From Acidobacteriota bacterium (GTDB lineage Bacteria; Acidobacteriota; Terriglobia; Bryobacterales; UBA6623), in the NCBI GenBank assembly GCA_016125275.1, contig WGMB01000017.1, positions 124,001 through 188,000 on the forward strand: a DNA stretch of 64,000 nt, read 5' to 3'. The translations under genes and the position numbers were made by a program. Below, piece after piece: positions 48,522 to 57,636 of the stretch (position 1 is the stretch's first letter; every line of letters starts with the position of its first letter). The notes beneath the pieces were generated by a model. It saw only the letters and a list, made by a program, of their open reading frames with translations, ran no database searches and was not told the origin of the DNA.

Positions 48522-48928
48522 CGACGCTTCTCGCCGCCGCCGGCCTTCCAGTGGCAGTAGCTGCCGATCAGCAGCAGCAGCGAACCCAGAAAGATCCAGA
48601 TGCCGAGCCGGAAGTGCTCCTCGCCGTCAAAGCGGTACGACGGGCGGAAGAAGGCGCAGATCAGAATCCCCGTCACCAACAGGCTCCACAGCACCAGCAG
48701 GGAGCGGGAGAGGCGTCCCGGCCGCAGGCCGAAGACCACGGCGATCAGGCCGCCCAGCCCCGAGTACATCAAGACCTGCGCCATGCTCTCCGGGGACGCC
48801 GGAATCAGGTCCACCTTCATCGAAGACTCGCTCAACGCACCCACCAACCCGGCTCCGAGCAACAGGAGAGCCAGACACAGATTGGCGAGCATGCTGATGT
48901 AGCCGAGCAGGCGGCCTAGGATCGACAT
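48518..48928 (-). CDS. Small membrane protein (136 aa)
   Basis: Four hydrophobic helices (residues about 8-30, 52-68, 75-95 and 108-125) and a basic end GGGEKRR. No family recognised. The ATG at 48928 is chosen because it starts the first helix; the longer frame is soluble, Gly/Arg-rich and likely untranslated. Its stop overlaps the methyltransferase stop by three bases. Confidence 0.7.
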   Translation of the reverse strand: MSILGRLLGYISMLANLCLALLLLGAGLVGALSESSMKVDLIPASPESMAQVLMYSGLGGLIAVVFGLRPGRLSRSLLVLWSLLVTGILICAFFRPSYRFDGEEHFRLGIWIFLGSLLLLIGSYCHWKAGGGEKRR

Positions 48929-49107
48929 TGCGACAGGGAACCTCGGTGCGAACGGTGACCCTCGATTGTAGCCAAACCGGCCGTCGTGCGCGAATAACGG
49001 CCAAACTGTGTGAAACTCCGCACCGAGACCGCCATGGATGCGCCGGTTCCCCGCCCTCCCGGGCGGTCCAACCCGCCCCCCATGCAGCGCTACCATCAAG
49101 AGCGGTC

Positions 49108-50766
49108 ATGCAAGTCGCCCGTTCCCCCAAGGTCTTTGACGCCGTCGTCGTCGGCAGCGGCGCCGGAGGCGGTACGGCCGTCCAGCGACTCACAGGCGCC
49201 GGTCTCGACGTGGCCCTGCTCGAAGGAGGCCCGAGCCTCAACCCGTCCACCGACTACCGCTCTCACAACTGGCCCTATGAGTTCGACGACCGCGGGCGCT
49301 CGATGAACGCCCTGCTCGGCGGCAACCAGTTGCCCGGCGAGCCGTACAGCGTGGCCGCCGGGCAGGAGTTTCAGTGGTGGCGAGCGCGCGTTCTGGGGGG
49401 CCGCACCAACAACTGGGGCCGCCACAGCTACCGCATGGCCGAATGGGATTTTCGCTGCCGAGACCGCTACGACTACGGTGACAACTGGCCTATCGCCTAC
49501 AGCGACCTCGCGCCGTACTACTCCGAGGCCGAGCGGTTGATGGGCGTTTGCGGCACGAAGGAAGGCATCCCCAGCCTCCCCGACGGCGACTTCTTGCCCC
49601 CGATGAAGCCGAAGTGCCACGAGGTCTTGCTCGGCAAAGGGGCGCGGAAGATCGGCATGCCGATGATCCCCATCCGCCGCGCCGTGCTCACCCGCAACGC
49701 TCTCGGCCGGCCCGCCTGCCATTGGTGCGGAGCCTGCAATCGAGGCTGCATGACGGGCTCGAAGTATTGCTCCATTCAGTATCAGATCGACCCGGCCCTG
49801 GCCGGGGGCAACCTCACCCTGCTGACCGATTCGATGGCCCGCGAAGTCCTCACGGACTCGTCCGGAGAGGCCATCGGAATCTCCTACATCGACACCCGCA
49901 CCGGTGAGGAGAAGCAGATCCGCGGAAAGCGCATCGTCCTGGCGGCGAGCTCCATCGAGACCGCCCGGCTCCTGCTCAACTCCCACTCGCCGCACCACCC
50001 GCAGGGCCTCGGCAACTCCTCAGGACACCTCGGCAAGCACCTCACCGACACCATCGCGGTCGAGGGCACCTTCGGCCTGCTGCCGCAACTGCTCGACCGG
50101 CCGCGCGTGAACGAGGACGGCGTCCACAGCGGCCACGTGATGATCCCCTGGTGGAAGTACGACCGCAAGAACGAGTTCGCCGGCGGCTACCACATCGAAG
50201 TCTTCGGCGGCTACGCCATGCCGCTGCTGGGGACCGCCGCGGACTTCGCCAACACCTTGCCCGGCCACGGAAAGGCGTTCAAGCGATCCGCCCGCGAGCA
50301 TTTCGGAGCTTACGTCCGCCTGGGTACGGCCGGCGAGTCCTTCGCCAACGAGAAGTCTTTCGTGGAGATCGACCCGAACGGCAAGGACCGTTGGGGCATT
50401 CCCACTGTCAAGATCCACTTCGAGTGGACCGAGAACGACTATCTGATGGCGGAAGACATCCAGACCGAGTTCCGCAACCTTATCGAAGCCGCCGGCGGCA
50501 AGGTCTATGAGCCGCCGCCCTCCGCCAAGCGCCGTCGCGGCGGAATCCAGCCCGGCGGAGCGCACATTCACGAGCTCGGCACGGCCCGCATGGGCACCCA
50601 TCGAGAGGACTCTGTGACCAACCCTTTCGGCCAGCTCTGGGATTCGCCCAACGTGTCCGTGGTCGACGGCTCGACGTTCGTCACCAATCCGGACAAAAAC
50701 CCCACACTCACCATCGCCGCCCTGTGCTTGCGGGCCTGCGACCGGATTCTCGAGGAAGGCGCCTGA
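49108..50766 (+). CDS. GMC-type FAD oxidoreductase with a CxxCxxCxxxC cluster
   Basis: 552-aa flavoprotein of the glucose-methanol-choline family. The FAD fold opens with FDAVVVGSGAGGGTAVQRL and the acidic end of the second strand in LLEGGP, with the C-terminal GAHIHELGTARMG and DGSTFVTNPDKNPTLTIAAL holding the active-site His and Asn. Four Cys are spaced CxxCxxCxxxC (C204, C207, C210, C214 in CHWCGACNRGC), with another at C221, which could bind an iron-sulfur cluster, as in some sugar dehydrogenases. No signal peptide. No small or cytochrome partner is adjacent. Substrate is probably a sugar or alcohol. It converges on pdxA2. Confidence 0.9.
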   Translation: MQVARSPKVFDAVVVGSGAGGGTAVQRLTGAGLDVALLEGGPSLNPSTDYRSHNWPYEFDDRGRSMNALLGGNQLPGEPYSVAAGQEFQWWRARVLGGRTNNWGRHSYRMAEWDFRCRDRYDYGDNWPIAYSDLAPYYSEAERLMGVCGTKEGIPSLPDGDFLPPMKPKCHEVLLGKGARKIGMPMIPIRRAVLTRNALGRPACHWCGACNRGCMTGSKYCSIQYQIDPALAGGNLTLLTDSMAREVLTDSSGEAIGISYIDTRTGEEKQIRGKRIVLAASSIETARLLLNSHSPHHPQGLGNSSGHLGKHLTDTIAVEGTFGLLPQLLDRPRVNEDGVHSGHVMIPWWKYDRKNEFAGGYHIEVFGGYAMPLLGTAADFANTLPGHGKAFKRSAREHFGAYVRLGTAGESFANEKSFVEIDPNGKDRWGIPTVKIHFEWTENDYLMAEDIQTEFRNLIEAAGGKVYEPPPSAKRRRGGIQPGGAHIHELGTARMGTHREDSVTNPFGQLWDSPNVSVVDGSTFVTNPDKNPTLTIAALCLRACDRILEEGA

Positions 50767-50770
50767 AGCC

Positions 50771-51721
50771 CTAGCCGGCCGCCTTGTTCTCGGCCATCGT
50801 CGCCGCCAGCCGCAGCGCGGCCTTCATGTTGGTGGCGTCGGCTTCGTTCTTCCCGGCGATATCGAAAGCCGTGCCGTGGTCGACGGAGGTGCGGATGATC
50901 GGCAGCCCCAGCGACACGTTCACCGTCCGCTCGAAGTCCAGCAGCTTCACCGGGATATGCCCCTGATCGTGGTACATTGCCACGACCAAGTCGTAGGAGC
51001 CGCGGGCGGCCTTCAGGAACACCGTGTCCGCCGGCACCGGGCCTTCCACGTTCATGCCCTGCTCGCGGGCGGCCTGCACCGCCGGCACGATGGTCTTCTC
51101 GTCCTCTTCGCCGAACAACCCGTGCTCGCCGGCATGCGGATTCAAGCCGCAAACGGCGATGCGGCCGTTCGGAAAACCCAGCCAACCCAGCGCTTCCGAA
51201 GCCAGCTCCAGCGTGCGCACGATCCGCTCCACTGTCGCGTCGCAGGCCTTGCGCAACGACACGTGGGTGGTGACGTGGACCACGCGCAGCCGGTCGTTCA
51301 CCAGCAGCATGCGAGAGTCCCGCGCCTGGGTGACCTCCGCGATGAACTCAGTGTGCCCGGTGAACTTCATGCCGCTCAACGTCACGGCTTCCTTGTTCAC
51401 CGGAGCCGTCGTCATCGCATCGGCCTCGCCGGCCACGCACAGCTCGGCGGCGCGACGCACGTACTCGACCGCTGCGCGCCCGCACGCTCCGGAGATCTTG
51501 CCCACCTCGAAGTCGGTGGCGCCCAGCAAACCCAGGTCCACGATCCGCGCTGCCGGCCGAGCCAGACCGTACAGCTCCAGAGCGTCTTCGATCACAGAGG
51601 CGTCGCCCACGATGGAGTAGTCCGCCAGCGCGGCGACTTCCGGATCATTGAGGGCTTTGAGTGCAACTTCCGGGCCGACCCCGGCGGGGTCTCCGAGGCT
51701 GATGGCGATGCGCGGCTTCAT
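50771..51721 (-). CDS. pdxA2: PdxA-family dehydrogenase, probably PdxA2 (4-phospho-threonate/erythronate)
   Basis: 316-aa oxidative decarboxylase of the PdxA family. Landmarks: ISLGDPAGVGPEV, the metal-binding His in FTGHTEFIAE, CGLNPHAGEHGLFG and VAMYHDQGHIPVKLL, and the substrate motif IIRTSVDHGTAFDIAG. True PdxA makes the vitamin B6 precursor. Here the gene is coupled (ATGA overlap) to a DUF1537 kinase gene, the context of PdxA2, which acts on phosphorylated four-carbon acid sugars. Reassignment is by context; sequence alone cannot decide. The ATG at 51721 is preferred to the longer frame upstream, which is antisense-like in composition. Confidence 0.88.
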   Translation of the reverse strand: MKPRIAISLGDPAGVGPEVALKALNDPEVAALADYSIVGDASVIEDALELYGLARPAARIVDLGLLGATDFEVGKISGACGRAAVEYVRRAAELCVAGEADAMTTAPVNKEAVTLSGMKFTGHTEFIAEVTQARDSRMLLVNDRLRVVHVTTHVSLRKACDATVERIVRTLELASEALGWLGFPNGRIAVCGLNPHAGEHGLFGEEDEKTIVPAVQAAREQGMNVEGPVPADTVFLKAARGSYDLVVAMYHDQGHIPVKLLDFERTVNVSLGLPIIRTSVDHGTAFDIAGKNEADATNMKAALRLAATMAENKAAG

Positions 51722-52698
51722 GATGGGCTGAGAATCTCGAGGATGCGGACCAGGGCTCGGTCGTCGCCGAACCCGCCGGACTTCGTCACGACGGTCAATC
51801 CGTCGGCGAGCCCTCCGATGATCGTACCCCAAGGGGCCCCGGCGATGACTTCCCCGCGAATCTCGATCGCCTGCGCCCCCAGCCCGTCCAGAATGCGCCG
51901 GGCCGTCGCTCCGCCCGACAGGACCAGCGCGCCGATGCGATGATGGGCCAGCGCGCCGACCAGCGGCCGCACATCCGTCTCGGCGAGGTGCATGTCCACC
52001 CGCTCGATCAGAGAGCCTTCCGGAAGCTGCTCCAACTGCGCCAGCGTCGCCGGGTGCTCGGAGCCGATCCAGAACCCCGTGGGCAGCGCCGACCACGGCG
52101 GAGGCGGATCGAAGGCCATGCGGTGATGCAAGGCGCCCAAGGCGCGGGCGAAGGCGGCGGCCAGCCCGCCCGACCCCACCGCCAGCCGGCGCGGTCTGCG
52201 CAAGATCTCCTGCGCCAGCCCGTCCAGATCCGCGTCGGTCACCGCGTCGCGCCACTCCAAGAGCTCTCCGGCAGGCGCCGCCGGACCCGGCTCGCCGTGC
52301 ACGTACAACCGGCCGTCCCGGACCACGCGGCCCTGGGACGGGAAGGCCGGGCACACGACTGCGCCCTCGAAGCCGCCCGCCTCCACCGCCGCCGCGATCT
52401 CGGCCTCTACCGGGCCGCGCAATACCGAGTCGATCTTCTTGAACACGAGCGCGACGCCGGCGTCTCTCAGCCTGGTACAGGCATCGCCCACAGCCCGCGC
52501 CGCCTCGTCCGGCGCCAACTCCCGGCTCTCGGTGGAGAGGGCGAGCAGCTCCGCGTCAGCCCCCGCCCCGCCCGCATCGAGCTCGAAGCGGGCCTGGAAG
52601 CCGGCCTTGGCGAAGGCCACCGCGGAGTCGCAGGCGCCCGAAAGGTCATCCGCCAGCAAGGCCCAGCGGGGCGTGTCGCCGAGCGCCGATCCGTCCAT
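51718..52698 (-). CDS. Four-carbon acid sugar kinase (DUF1537)
   Basis: 326-aa kinase of the DUF1537 group that phosphorylates D-threonate or D-erythronate. The N-terminal domain starts LLADDLSGACDSAVAFAKAG, with ALVFKKIDSVLRG and VVCPAFPSQGRVVRDG. The C-terminal nucleotide-binding part ends ALVLSGGATARRIL and VTKSGGFGDDRALVRIL. It is slightly shorter than typical members (around 400 aa), mainly in the middle. It is followed by pdxA2 with a four-base overlap, so both steps of the pathway are encoded together. It diverges from the MauE-thioredoxin gene with 67 bases between. Confidence 0.9.
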   Translation of the reverse strand: MDGSALGDTPRWALLADDLSGACDSAVAFAKAGFQARFELDAGGAGADAELLALSTESRELAPDEAARAVGDACTRLRDAGVALVFKKIDSVLRGPVEAEIAAAVEAGGFEGAVVCPAFPSQGRVVRDGRLYVHGEPGPAAPAGELLEWRDAVTDADLDGLAQEILRRPRRLAVGSGGLAAAFARALGALHHRMAFDPPPPWSALPTGFWIGSEHPATLAQLEQLPEGSLIERVDMHLAETDVRPLVGALAHHRIGALVLSGGATARRILDGLGAQAIEIRGEVIAGAPWGTIIGGLADGLTVVTKSGGFGDDRALVRILEILSPS

Positions 52699-52765
52699 GA
52701 CGAAAGGATATACTCAAAGGGCCTTACCAAGCGCCCCTCGGCGCGTCTGGTACTTCACAAGCGCT

Positions 52766-53665
52766 ATGGATTCGAAGCTGACGGGTTGGAAGAGCGCCGC
52801 CGGATGGACGGCCGCCCTATTGATGGCAACGCTGTGGCTGGTGGCCGGGCTTTGGAAGCTCAGCGACATCAGCAGTTTCCAGGTCAAGTTGAATCAATTG
52901 CTGGTACCCGCCGCCCTGACGCTTCCGGCGACGCTGGCCGTCGCCAGCGGCGAGCTGTTTGCAGGATTGCTCCTGCTGCGGCCGGCCTGGCGTCGCCTGG
53001 GCGGTCTGTTCTCGACGGTGTTGCTGCTGGTGTTTATGGCCTACGTCGGCATCAACTACGAACCCCTCCGCGGCGCCGACTGCTCCTGCTTCCCCTGGGT
53101 GGAGCGCGCGGTGGGTCCGCTCTTTTTTTGGGGCGACGGAGCGATGGTGGCCGTGTCTCTCATCGCCGCTGTCTTCGCGCCGAAGATGGCGCGCCTGGGG
53201 CAGCTCAAGGGGCTCATGGTCGGCGTCCTGGTCTTGGCCGGAGCCGCTCTCGGCTGGGACAAGCTCGGCCCGCAACCGGGCGGCGACGTGCCGGCCACGA
53301 TCCAAGTCGAAGGCCAGGAATATCAGCTCGACCAAGGCAAGAAGTTCATCTACTTCTTCAACCCCACTTGCCTGCACTGTCTGGACGTGGGCATGGCTCT
53401 GTCGAAGTATGAGTTCCAGGCGGACTTTCTGGGAGTCCCTACTCAAGATCCGGACTTCGCCCAGGGCTTTCTCGAAGACGCCGGTCTCGTCGGCAAGGTC
53501 AAGATCTCTCCGGACCTGGAGCTGCTCAAGAAGACCTTCGCCTTCGAGGATGTGCCCTATGCCGCTGCCGTTGAGGACGGCAAGATCCTGCACCGCTTTC
53601 CGATGATCGAGCTCGAGGAACCGGAGATGGGCGCCAAGCTCAAAGAGCTCGGCATCGTGAAATAG
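52766..53665 (+). CDS. MauE/DoxX-like membrane domain fused to thioredoxin-like domain
   Basis: 299-aa two-part protein. Residues 10-165 hold four membrane helices of the MauE/DoxX type, with a Cys pair C106-x-C108 in GADCSCFPW. Residues about 190-299 are a thioredoxin-like domain with FFNPTCLHCLDV (C202, C205). MauE-type proteins help disulfide formation in methylamine dehydrogenase maturation, and the C-x-C pair could exchange electrons with the thioredoxin Cys pair. Fusion of both on one chain suggests a self-contained redox relay, although the substrate is unknown. No methylamine genes are near. ATG 52766. Confidence 0.83.
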   Translation: MDSKLTGWKSAAGWTAALLMATLWLVAGLWKLSDISSFQVKLNQLLVPAALTLPATLAVASGELFAGLLLLRPAWRRLGGLFSTVLLLVFMAYVGINYEPLRGADCSCFPWVERAVGPLFFWGDGAMVAVSLIAAVFAPKMARLGQLKGLMVGVLVLAGAALGWDKLGPQPGGDVPATIQVEGQEYQLDQGKKFIYFFNPTCLHCLDVGMALSKYEFQADFLGVPTQDPDFAQGFLEDAGLVGKVKISPDLELLKKTFAFEDVPYAAAVEDGKILHRFPMIELEEPEMGAKLKELGIVK

Positions 53666-53672
53666 GCTCGGC

Positions 53673-54464
53673 TCAGGAGCCCGTGCTCGAGTAGTTCTTC
53701 ACGCCCTGATTCCAGGCCAGCACCGCTACGCCCACGCTGACCGCCGCCACGGCGGGTAGCCAGAGGAATGCTGTGTCGTGCTCATGGTGCCCCAGCAGCT
53801 TCGCCGAGGGATAGAAGGCCGCAAAGCCGAACGGCACGACCCAGCTCAGCAGGAATCGAATGAACGGATTGTAGATATCGAGCGGGTACCGCCCGAACGT
53901 GAGCATGTTGTAAACCGGCGGGATAATCCCCACGCGGTCCTCCACCCAGAACGAGACCGTGGTCAGCAGCAGGAAGACGCCCAGGTAGATGGCCGTCCCG
54001 CAGACGATCCCCAGCAACCCCAGGGCCAGAGCCTTCAGAGTCCACACGAAGCCCAGCCGCTCTCCGGCCCAGATCACCAAACCCAGGCCCACGGCGCCGT
54101 CGGCCAGAGCCTCCAGCCTGAACTGCTCGCTCATCACCTGGAACAGCGAGTGGACCGGCCGCAGCAGCACCCTGTCGAACTTGCCCTCGACGATGTACAC
54201 CTGGCCGAAGTAGTAGAGGTTGACGCTGACGACGTTGAACATCGCCATGGGAATCAGGCCGAAGCCGTACAGGAACAGGATCTCGTCGAAGCTCCAGCCG
54301 GCGATCTCCGGCGCCCGCCGGAACAGCAGAAAGACCAGCGCGACGCCGAAGAACGTGGCGACCAGCGTCGTCGCCACGGACACGAAGAAGTCCGCCTTGT
54401 AGGCCAGGCGGACCTTTCCGTATTGCGCAAAGTACTGCCCGAGCAGCCGAAGGTAGCGTCCCAA
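53673..54464 (-). CDS. ABC-2 type transporter permease (DUF990-like)
   Basis: 263-aa permease with six membrane helices. Landmarks: AYKADFFVSVATTLVATFFG, the loop IVEGKFDRVLLRPVHSLFQV and FGRYPLDIYNPFIRFLLSWVVPFGFAAFYP in sequence, all typical of the DUF990/ABC2_membrane_6 pair. It normally works with a second permease and an ATPase, neither of which is adjacent on this strand, although more genes may lie elsewhere. The start TTG 54464 follows the preceding stop by 26 bases and has GAGGG close to it. The longer in-frame reading into the previous gene is rejected. Confidence 0.85.
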   Translation of the reverse strand: MGRYLRLLGQYFAQYGKVRLAYKADFFVSVATTLVATFFGVALVFLLFRRAPEIAGWSFDEILFLYGFGLIPMAMFNVVSVNLYYFGQVYIVEGKFDRVLLRPVHSLFQVMSEQFRLEALADGAVGLGLVIWAGERLGFVWTLKALALGLLGIVCGTAIYLGVFLLLTTVSFWVEDRVGIIPPVYNMLTFGRYPLDIYNPFIRFLLSWVVPFGFAAFYPSAKLLGHHEHDTAFLWLPAVAAVSVGVAVLAWNQGVKNYSSTGS

Positions 54465-54490
54465 ACCCTCTATTGTAGGCCCGCCTCCGC

Positions 54491-55489
54491 CTACAGGAAG
54501 AGCAACTCCAGTAGCGGCTCGGCCGTCCGGTCCGGGGCGTTCAGGCCGATGATCCCGAACAGGAAGTTGCGGAACGTGATCTCCGGCTCCGGGTCGCCCG
54601 GCTGCCACTCGAACGAGTACGAGCGCTCCGGCGGAAGCTCCACGCCGTTGACAACCAGTCCGCTAACCTCGTCGGGCCCCTGCTGCTCCTCCCGCACGAT
54701 GTAGGCCCCGGCCGTGAGGCCGCAGAACTCCGCTTGTCCGAATACCGCGCCGGTCTCATCCGCCGTCACCCGGCTGTTGATCACCCCGTCGCTGTCCTGC
54801 ACTTCGATCAGCCAGCCCGCTCGCGGAAAGTACGGGCCGCTTGGTCCGAACTCCGAGAACTCCTTGTTCACTCGAATGCAGAACGTCGAGATCGAAGGCT
54901 GCACCTTGAAGTTGTCCGTCTTCGACTTCGAGTGAACAAAGCCGTACGAGCACCCACCGCTGCAAGCAGGAGCGACTTGGCTGGGATCGCCCTGGAACTG
55001 AGCGACCGGCGTCGCCCAAACCTTGTAGACGCCTCCGGCGTTGGGAGTATCCAGGAAGTCGGCAGTACAGGAAACGTTGGCCAGCCCCACCGTGATGGCG
55101 CCGATCTCGGAGTGGTCCAGATCCGCGCCCGTCGGATGCGGCGGTCCGCTGCCGTCGCCCACGTAGGCCACGATCACCCCTCCGGCCACGCGGAAGCGGC
55201 GGTTGGCGACGGGGTCTGTGCTCAGCAGAACGTCTCCGCTGGGATCAGTGACCTGAAAGTAGTAGTCGCCGTCGGGCAGGCCGGCGGCCTTGGCGGGCGC
55301 GTTCGGGCCAGGCCCGCCGTCCAGGTACACGTCGCACTTGGACGTGAAGTGGTTCTCGTTGACGACCGAGCCGTCCACGCGAGTGGTGAAGATGGCGCCG
55401 CTGACTTTGGCGGCGTGCAGGAGCGTCGCCTCAGGCCCCATCAGCAGGCCGAGCGATGCGAGAAGGATTGTAAGGATAGTACGACTCAT
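54491..55489 (-). CDS. Secreted protein of unknown function (332 aa)
   Basis: Signal peptide (MSRTILTILLASLGLLMG) from ATG 55489, then a beta-rich, Cys-containing protein. Parts look like adhesin or pilin repeat folds: GDYYFQVTDPSGDVLLSTDP, and AEFCGLTAGAYIVREEQQGPD near the C-terminus, the latter like SpaA/Cna-B-type domains. A Cys-rich patch lies in ACSGGCSYGF. The C-terminal tail FGIIGLNAPDRTAEPLLELLFL is hydrophobic at the end. I do not recognise a family. A surface or matrix protein is likely. It diverges from the BtuB-like receptor gene 130 bases away. Confidence 0.72.
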   Translation of the reverse strand: MSRTILTILLASLGLLMGPEATLLHAAKVSGAIFTTRVDGSVVNENHFTSKCDVYLDGGPGPNAPAKAAGLPDGDYYFQVTDPSGDVLLSTDPVANRRFRVAGGVIVAYVGDGSGPPHPTGADLDHSEIGAITVGLANVSCTADFLDTPNAGGVYKVWATPVAQFQGDPSQVAPACSGGCSYGFVHSKSKTDNFKVQPSISTFCIRVNKEFSEFGPSGPYFPRAGWLIEVQDSDGVINSRVTADETGAVFGQAEFCGLTAGAYIVREEQQGPDEVSGLVVNGVELPPERSYSFEWQPGDPEPEITFRNFLFGIIGLNAPDRTAEPLLELLFL

Positions 55490-55619
55490 GACTTTGCGAG
55501 CGAGACTCGCCCAACGAAGCTCATCGGCCAGTTTGTCCGCTCTCTGAGGAGTCACGACGCCTCCCGCGCCTCTCGCCCCCCACGAGAATCCTGAGCAACT
55601 GCATCGTTACAATCGGAGG

Positions 55620-57632
55620 ATGCAGAAAATCTTCGTGCTGGCCGCTTGGGGGCTTGCGGCCGCGGGAATCGTGTGCGCCCAGCCGCGCTGCGTACGCGTC
55701 ACGGTAACGGACCCGGCCAACCTCGCGGTCGCCGGAGCCAGGGTCTCCTCCGACGGGGGCTCGGCGGTCACCGATCAACGCGGCAGGGCCGAGCTGTGTT
55801 CGCCGGGATCGGAGGTGCGGATCTCAGCGGGCGGCTTCACGGCCGTTACCGAAACGCTCGCGCCGGACGCCGACGTGCTCGACGTGGAGCTTCACACGAT
55901 CGCTCCGACGGCCGCGACGGTGGTCGTGACGGGAGATCCCGAGCCCCGCGCGTTGTCCGAAGTGGACCGCAGCCTGGTGGTATTGAACGTGGCCGAGCGT
56001 GATACCGTCTCGTGGTCCTTCGCCGATCTGCTCAAGCAAGACTCCTCCGTGCACCTGCGCGAGCGCGGCCCGGACGGGACCCAGGCGGACCTCTCGATTC
56101 GAGGTTCCGGGTTCGACCAGGTACTCGTCTTGATCAACGGCATGCGCGTGAGCGACGCCCAGACCGGCCACCACGCCCTCGACCTGCCCCTGCCCCTCGA
56201 ATCGGTGCAGCAGGTGGAAGTCCTCCACGGCAGCGGCGCCACTCTCTACGGCTCGGACGCCATCGGCGGCACCATCAACTTCGTCACCCGCAAACCCGAA
56301 GGCAGTGAGCTGAAGCTGATGGGCGGCATCGGCGACTTCGGCTGGAACCGCACAGCCGGCTACGGCGCGATCCGGCGCGGCATCTGGACGCAGACTGCGT
56401 CCCTCGCCCGCGACTTCTCCACCGGTTTCGCCGAGGGCCGGGATTTTCGCAACGTCTCCGGGTCGACCCAGACCTACTTGGATACCTCGGTCGGTACGAC
56501 CAGCATCCTGTTTGCCGCCAACGACCGTCCGTTCGGCGCCAAGGACTTCTACGGCCCCTGGAACTCCTGGGAGAAGACCGGCACGAAGTTCCTCTCGGCC
56601 AGTCAGACGCTCGGCCGCGGCGGAAACCTCCAGCAGCGCTTCCAGTTCGCCTACCGACGCCATACCGACCACTTCATCCTGTACAAGTACGATCCGGACG
56701 TCTTCCAGAGCCAGCACATGCTCGACACCTGGCAGGGCGGCTACACGGCCACCGGCGACTGGACTTCCAAAGCTCGCTGGTCGGCCGGCGCGCAGTACGT
56801 GGCCGAGGACATCGAGAGCAACCGCCTGGGCAATCACCTTCGCCATCGGGCGTCTATCTTCGGAGTCTTGGACTTGCGTCCCACGGAGAGGCTGACGGTG
56901 TCGCTCGGCCTGCGCGAGGAAGCCTGGAGGCGCTGGCGCATCCAGACGCTGCCCACCATGTCCGCCGGCTACTGGCTCGGACGCGGCGTCAAGGTGCGGG
57001 GCCAGATCGGGGCGGCGTTCCGCATGCCCACCTATACGGACCTCTACTATTCCGACCCGGGCAACGTCGGCAACCCCAACCTGAAGCCGGAGCAGGCGTT
57101 GAACTTCGAGGGCGGCCTCGATTGGTACGCCCCGGAGGGCACGACGGTGTCGATGACCGTCTTCCGGCGGCTCGAAGACAACACGATCGACTACGTCCGC
57201 GATCCCGGCCAGACCATCTTTCAGGCCCTCAACTTCCAGAAGCTCGCCTTCACCGGGGGAGAGATCCAGGTGCGGAAGCGCTTTCGCCCCGAAGCCGAGG
57301 TGTGGGGCAACTACACCCGTCTGACGGCTTCCCGCGACCTGCCGACGGACGCAGTATCGCGCTACGTCTTCAACTTCCCCACGCACCAGGCGACCATGGG
57401 CTACCGCGGCGTGTGGGGGCCGGGCCTGCTGGTGAAGACGCAGCTCGGCGTCTACGAGCGAACCTGGCAGTCGACCAAGGCCCTGTGGGACGTCTCCATC
57501 GGCTGGAACCGCGGCAAGTATCACCCCTTCGTGCAGGCCAGCAACTTGCTCGACACGCAGCATCAGGCGTTTCAAGGTTTGGCGCAGCCGGGCCGCTGGC
57601 TCCGCGGCGGGCTGGAGTGGAACGTCTTCTAG
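55620..57632 (+). CDS. TonB-dependent receptor, BtuB-like
   Basis: 670-aa outer-membrane receptor. Signal peptide, a short N-terminal carboxypeptidase-regulatory-like domain (VTVTDPANLAVAGARVSSDGG in sequence, residues 25-95), the plug (SFADLLKQDSSVHLRERG, LSIRGSGFDQVLVLINGMRV, VEVLHGSGATLYGSDAIGG) and the barrel ending LEWNVF with a terminal Phe. The DAIGGTINFVTR pattern is close to BtuB, so vitamin B12 is one possible ligand, but no cobalamin riboswitch is seen in the 130 bases upstream. A GGAGG abuts the ATG, which is unusually close. Confidence 0.88.
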   Translation: MQKIFVLAAWGLAAAGIVCAQPRCVRVTVTDPANLAVAGARVSSDGGSAVTDQRGRAELCSPGSEVRISAGGFTAVTETLAPDADVLDVELHTIAPTAATVVVTGDPEPRALSEVDRSLVVLNVAERDTVSWSFADLLKQDSSVHLRERGPDGTQADLSIRGSGFDQVLVLINGMRVSDAQTGHHALDLPLPLESVQQVEVLHGSGATLYGSDAIGGTINFVTRKPEGSELKLMGGIGDFGWNRTAGYGAIRRGIWTQTASLARDFSTGFAEGRDFRNVSGSTQTYLDTSVGTTSILFAANDRPFGAKDFYGPWNSWEKTGTKFLSASQTLGRGGNLQQRFQFAYRRHTDHFILYKYDPDVFQSQHMLDTWQGGYTATGDWTSKARWSAGAQYVAEDIESNRLGNHLRHRASIFGVLDLRPTERLTVSLGLREEAWRRWRIQTLPTMSAGYWLGRGVKVRGQIGAAFRMPTYTDLYYSDPGNVGNPNLKPEQALNFEGGLDWYAPEGTTVSMTVFRRLEDNTIDYVRDPGQTIFQALNFQKLAFTGGEIQVRKRFRPEAEVWGNYTRLTASRDLPTDAVSRYVFNFPTHQATMGYRGVWGPGLLVKTQLGVYERTWQSTKALWDVSIGWNRGKYHPFVQASNLLDTQHQAFQGLAQPGRWLRGGLEWNVF

Positions 57633-57636
57633 CGCT

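Noticed and set aside
55490-55619. Possible cobalamin riboswitch before the BtuB-like receptor
   Set aside because: The gap is only 130 bases and shows no B12-box-like sequence.
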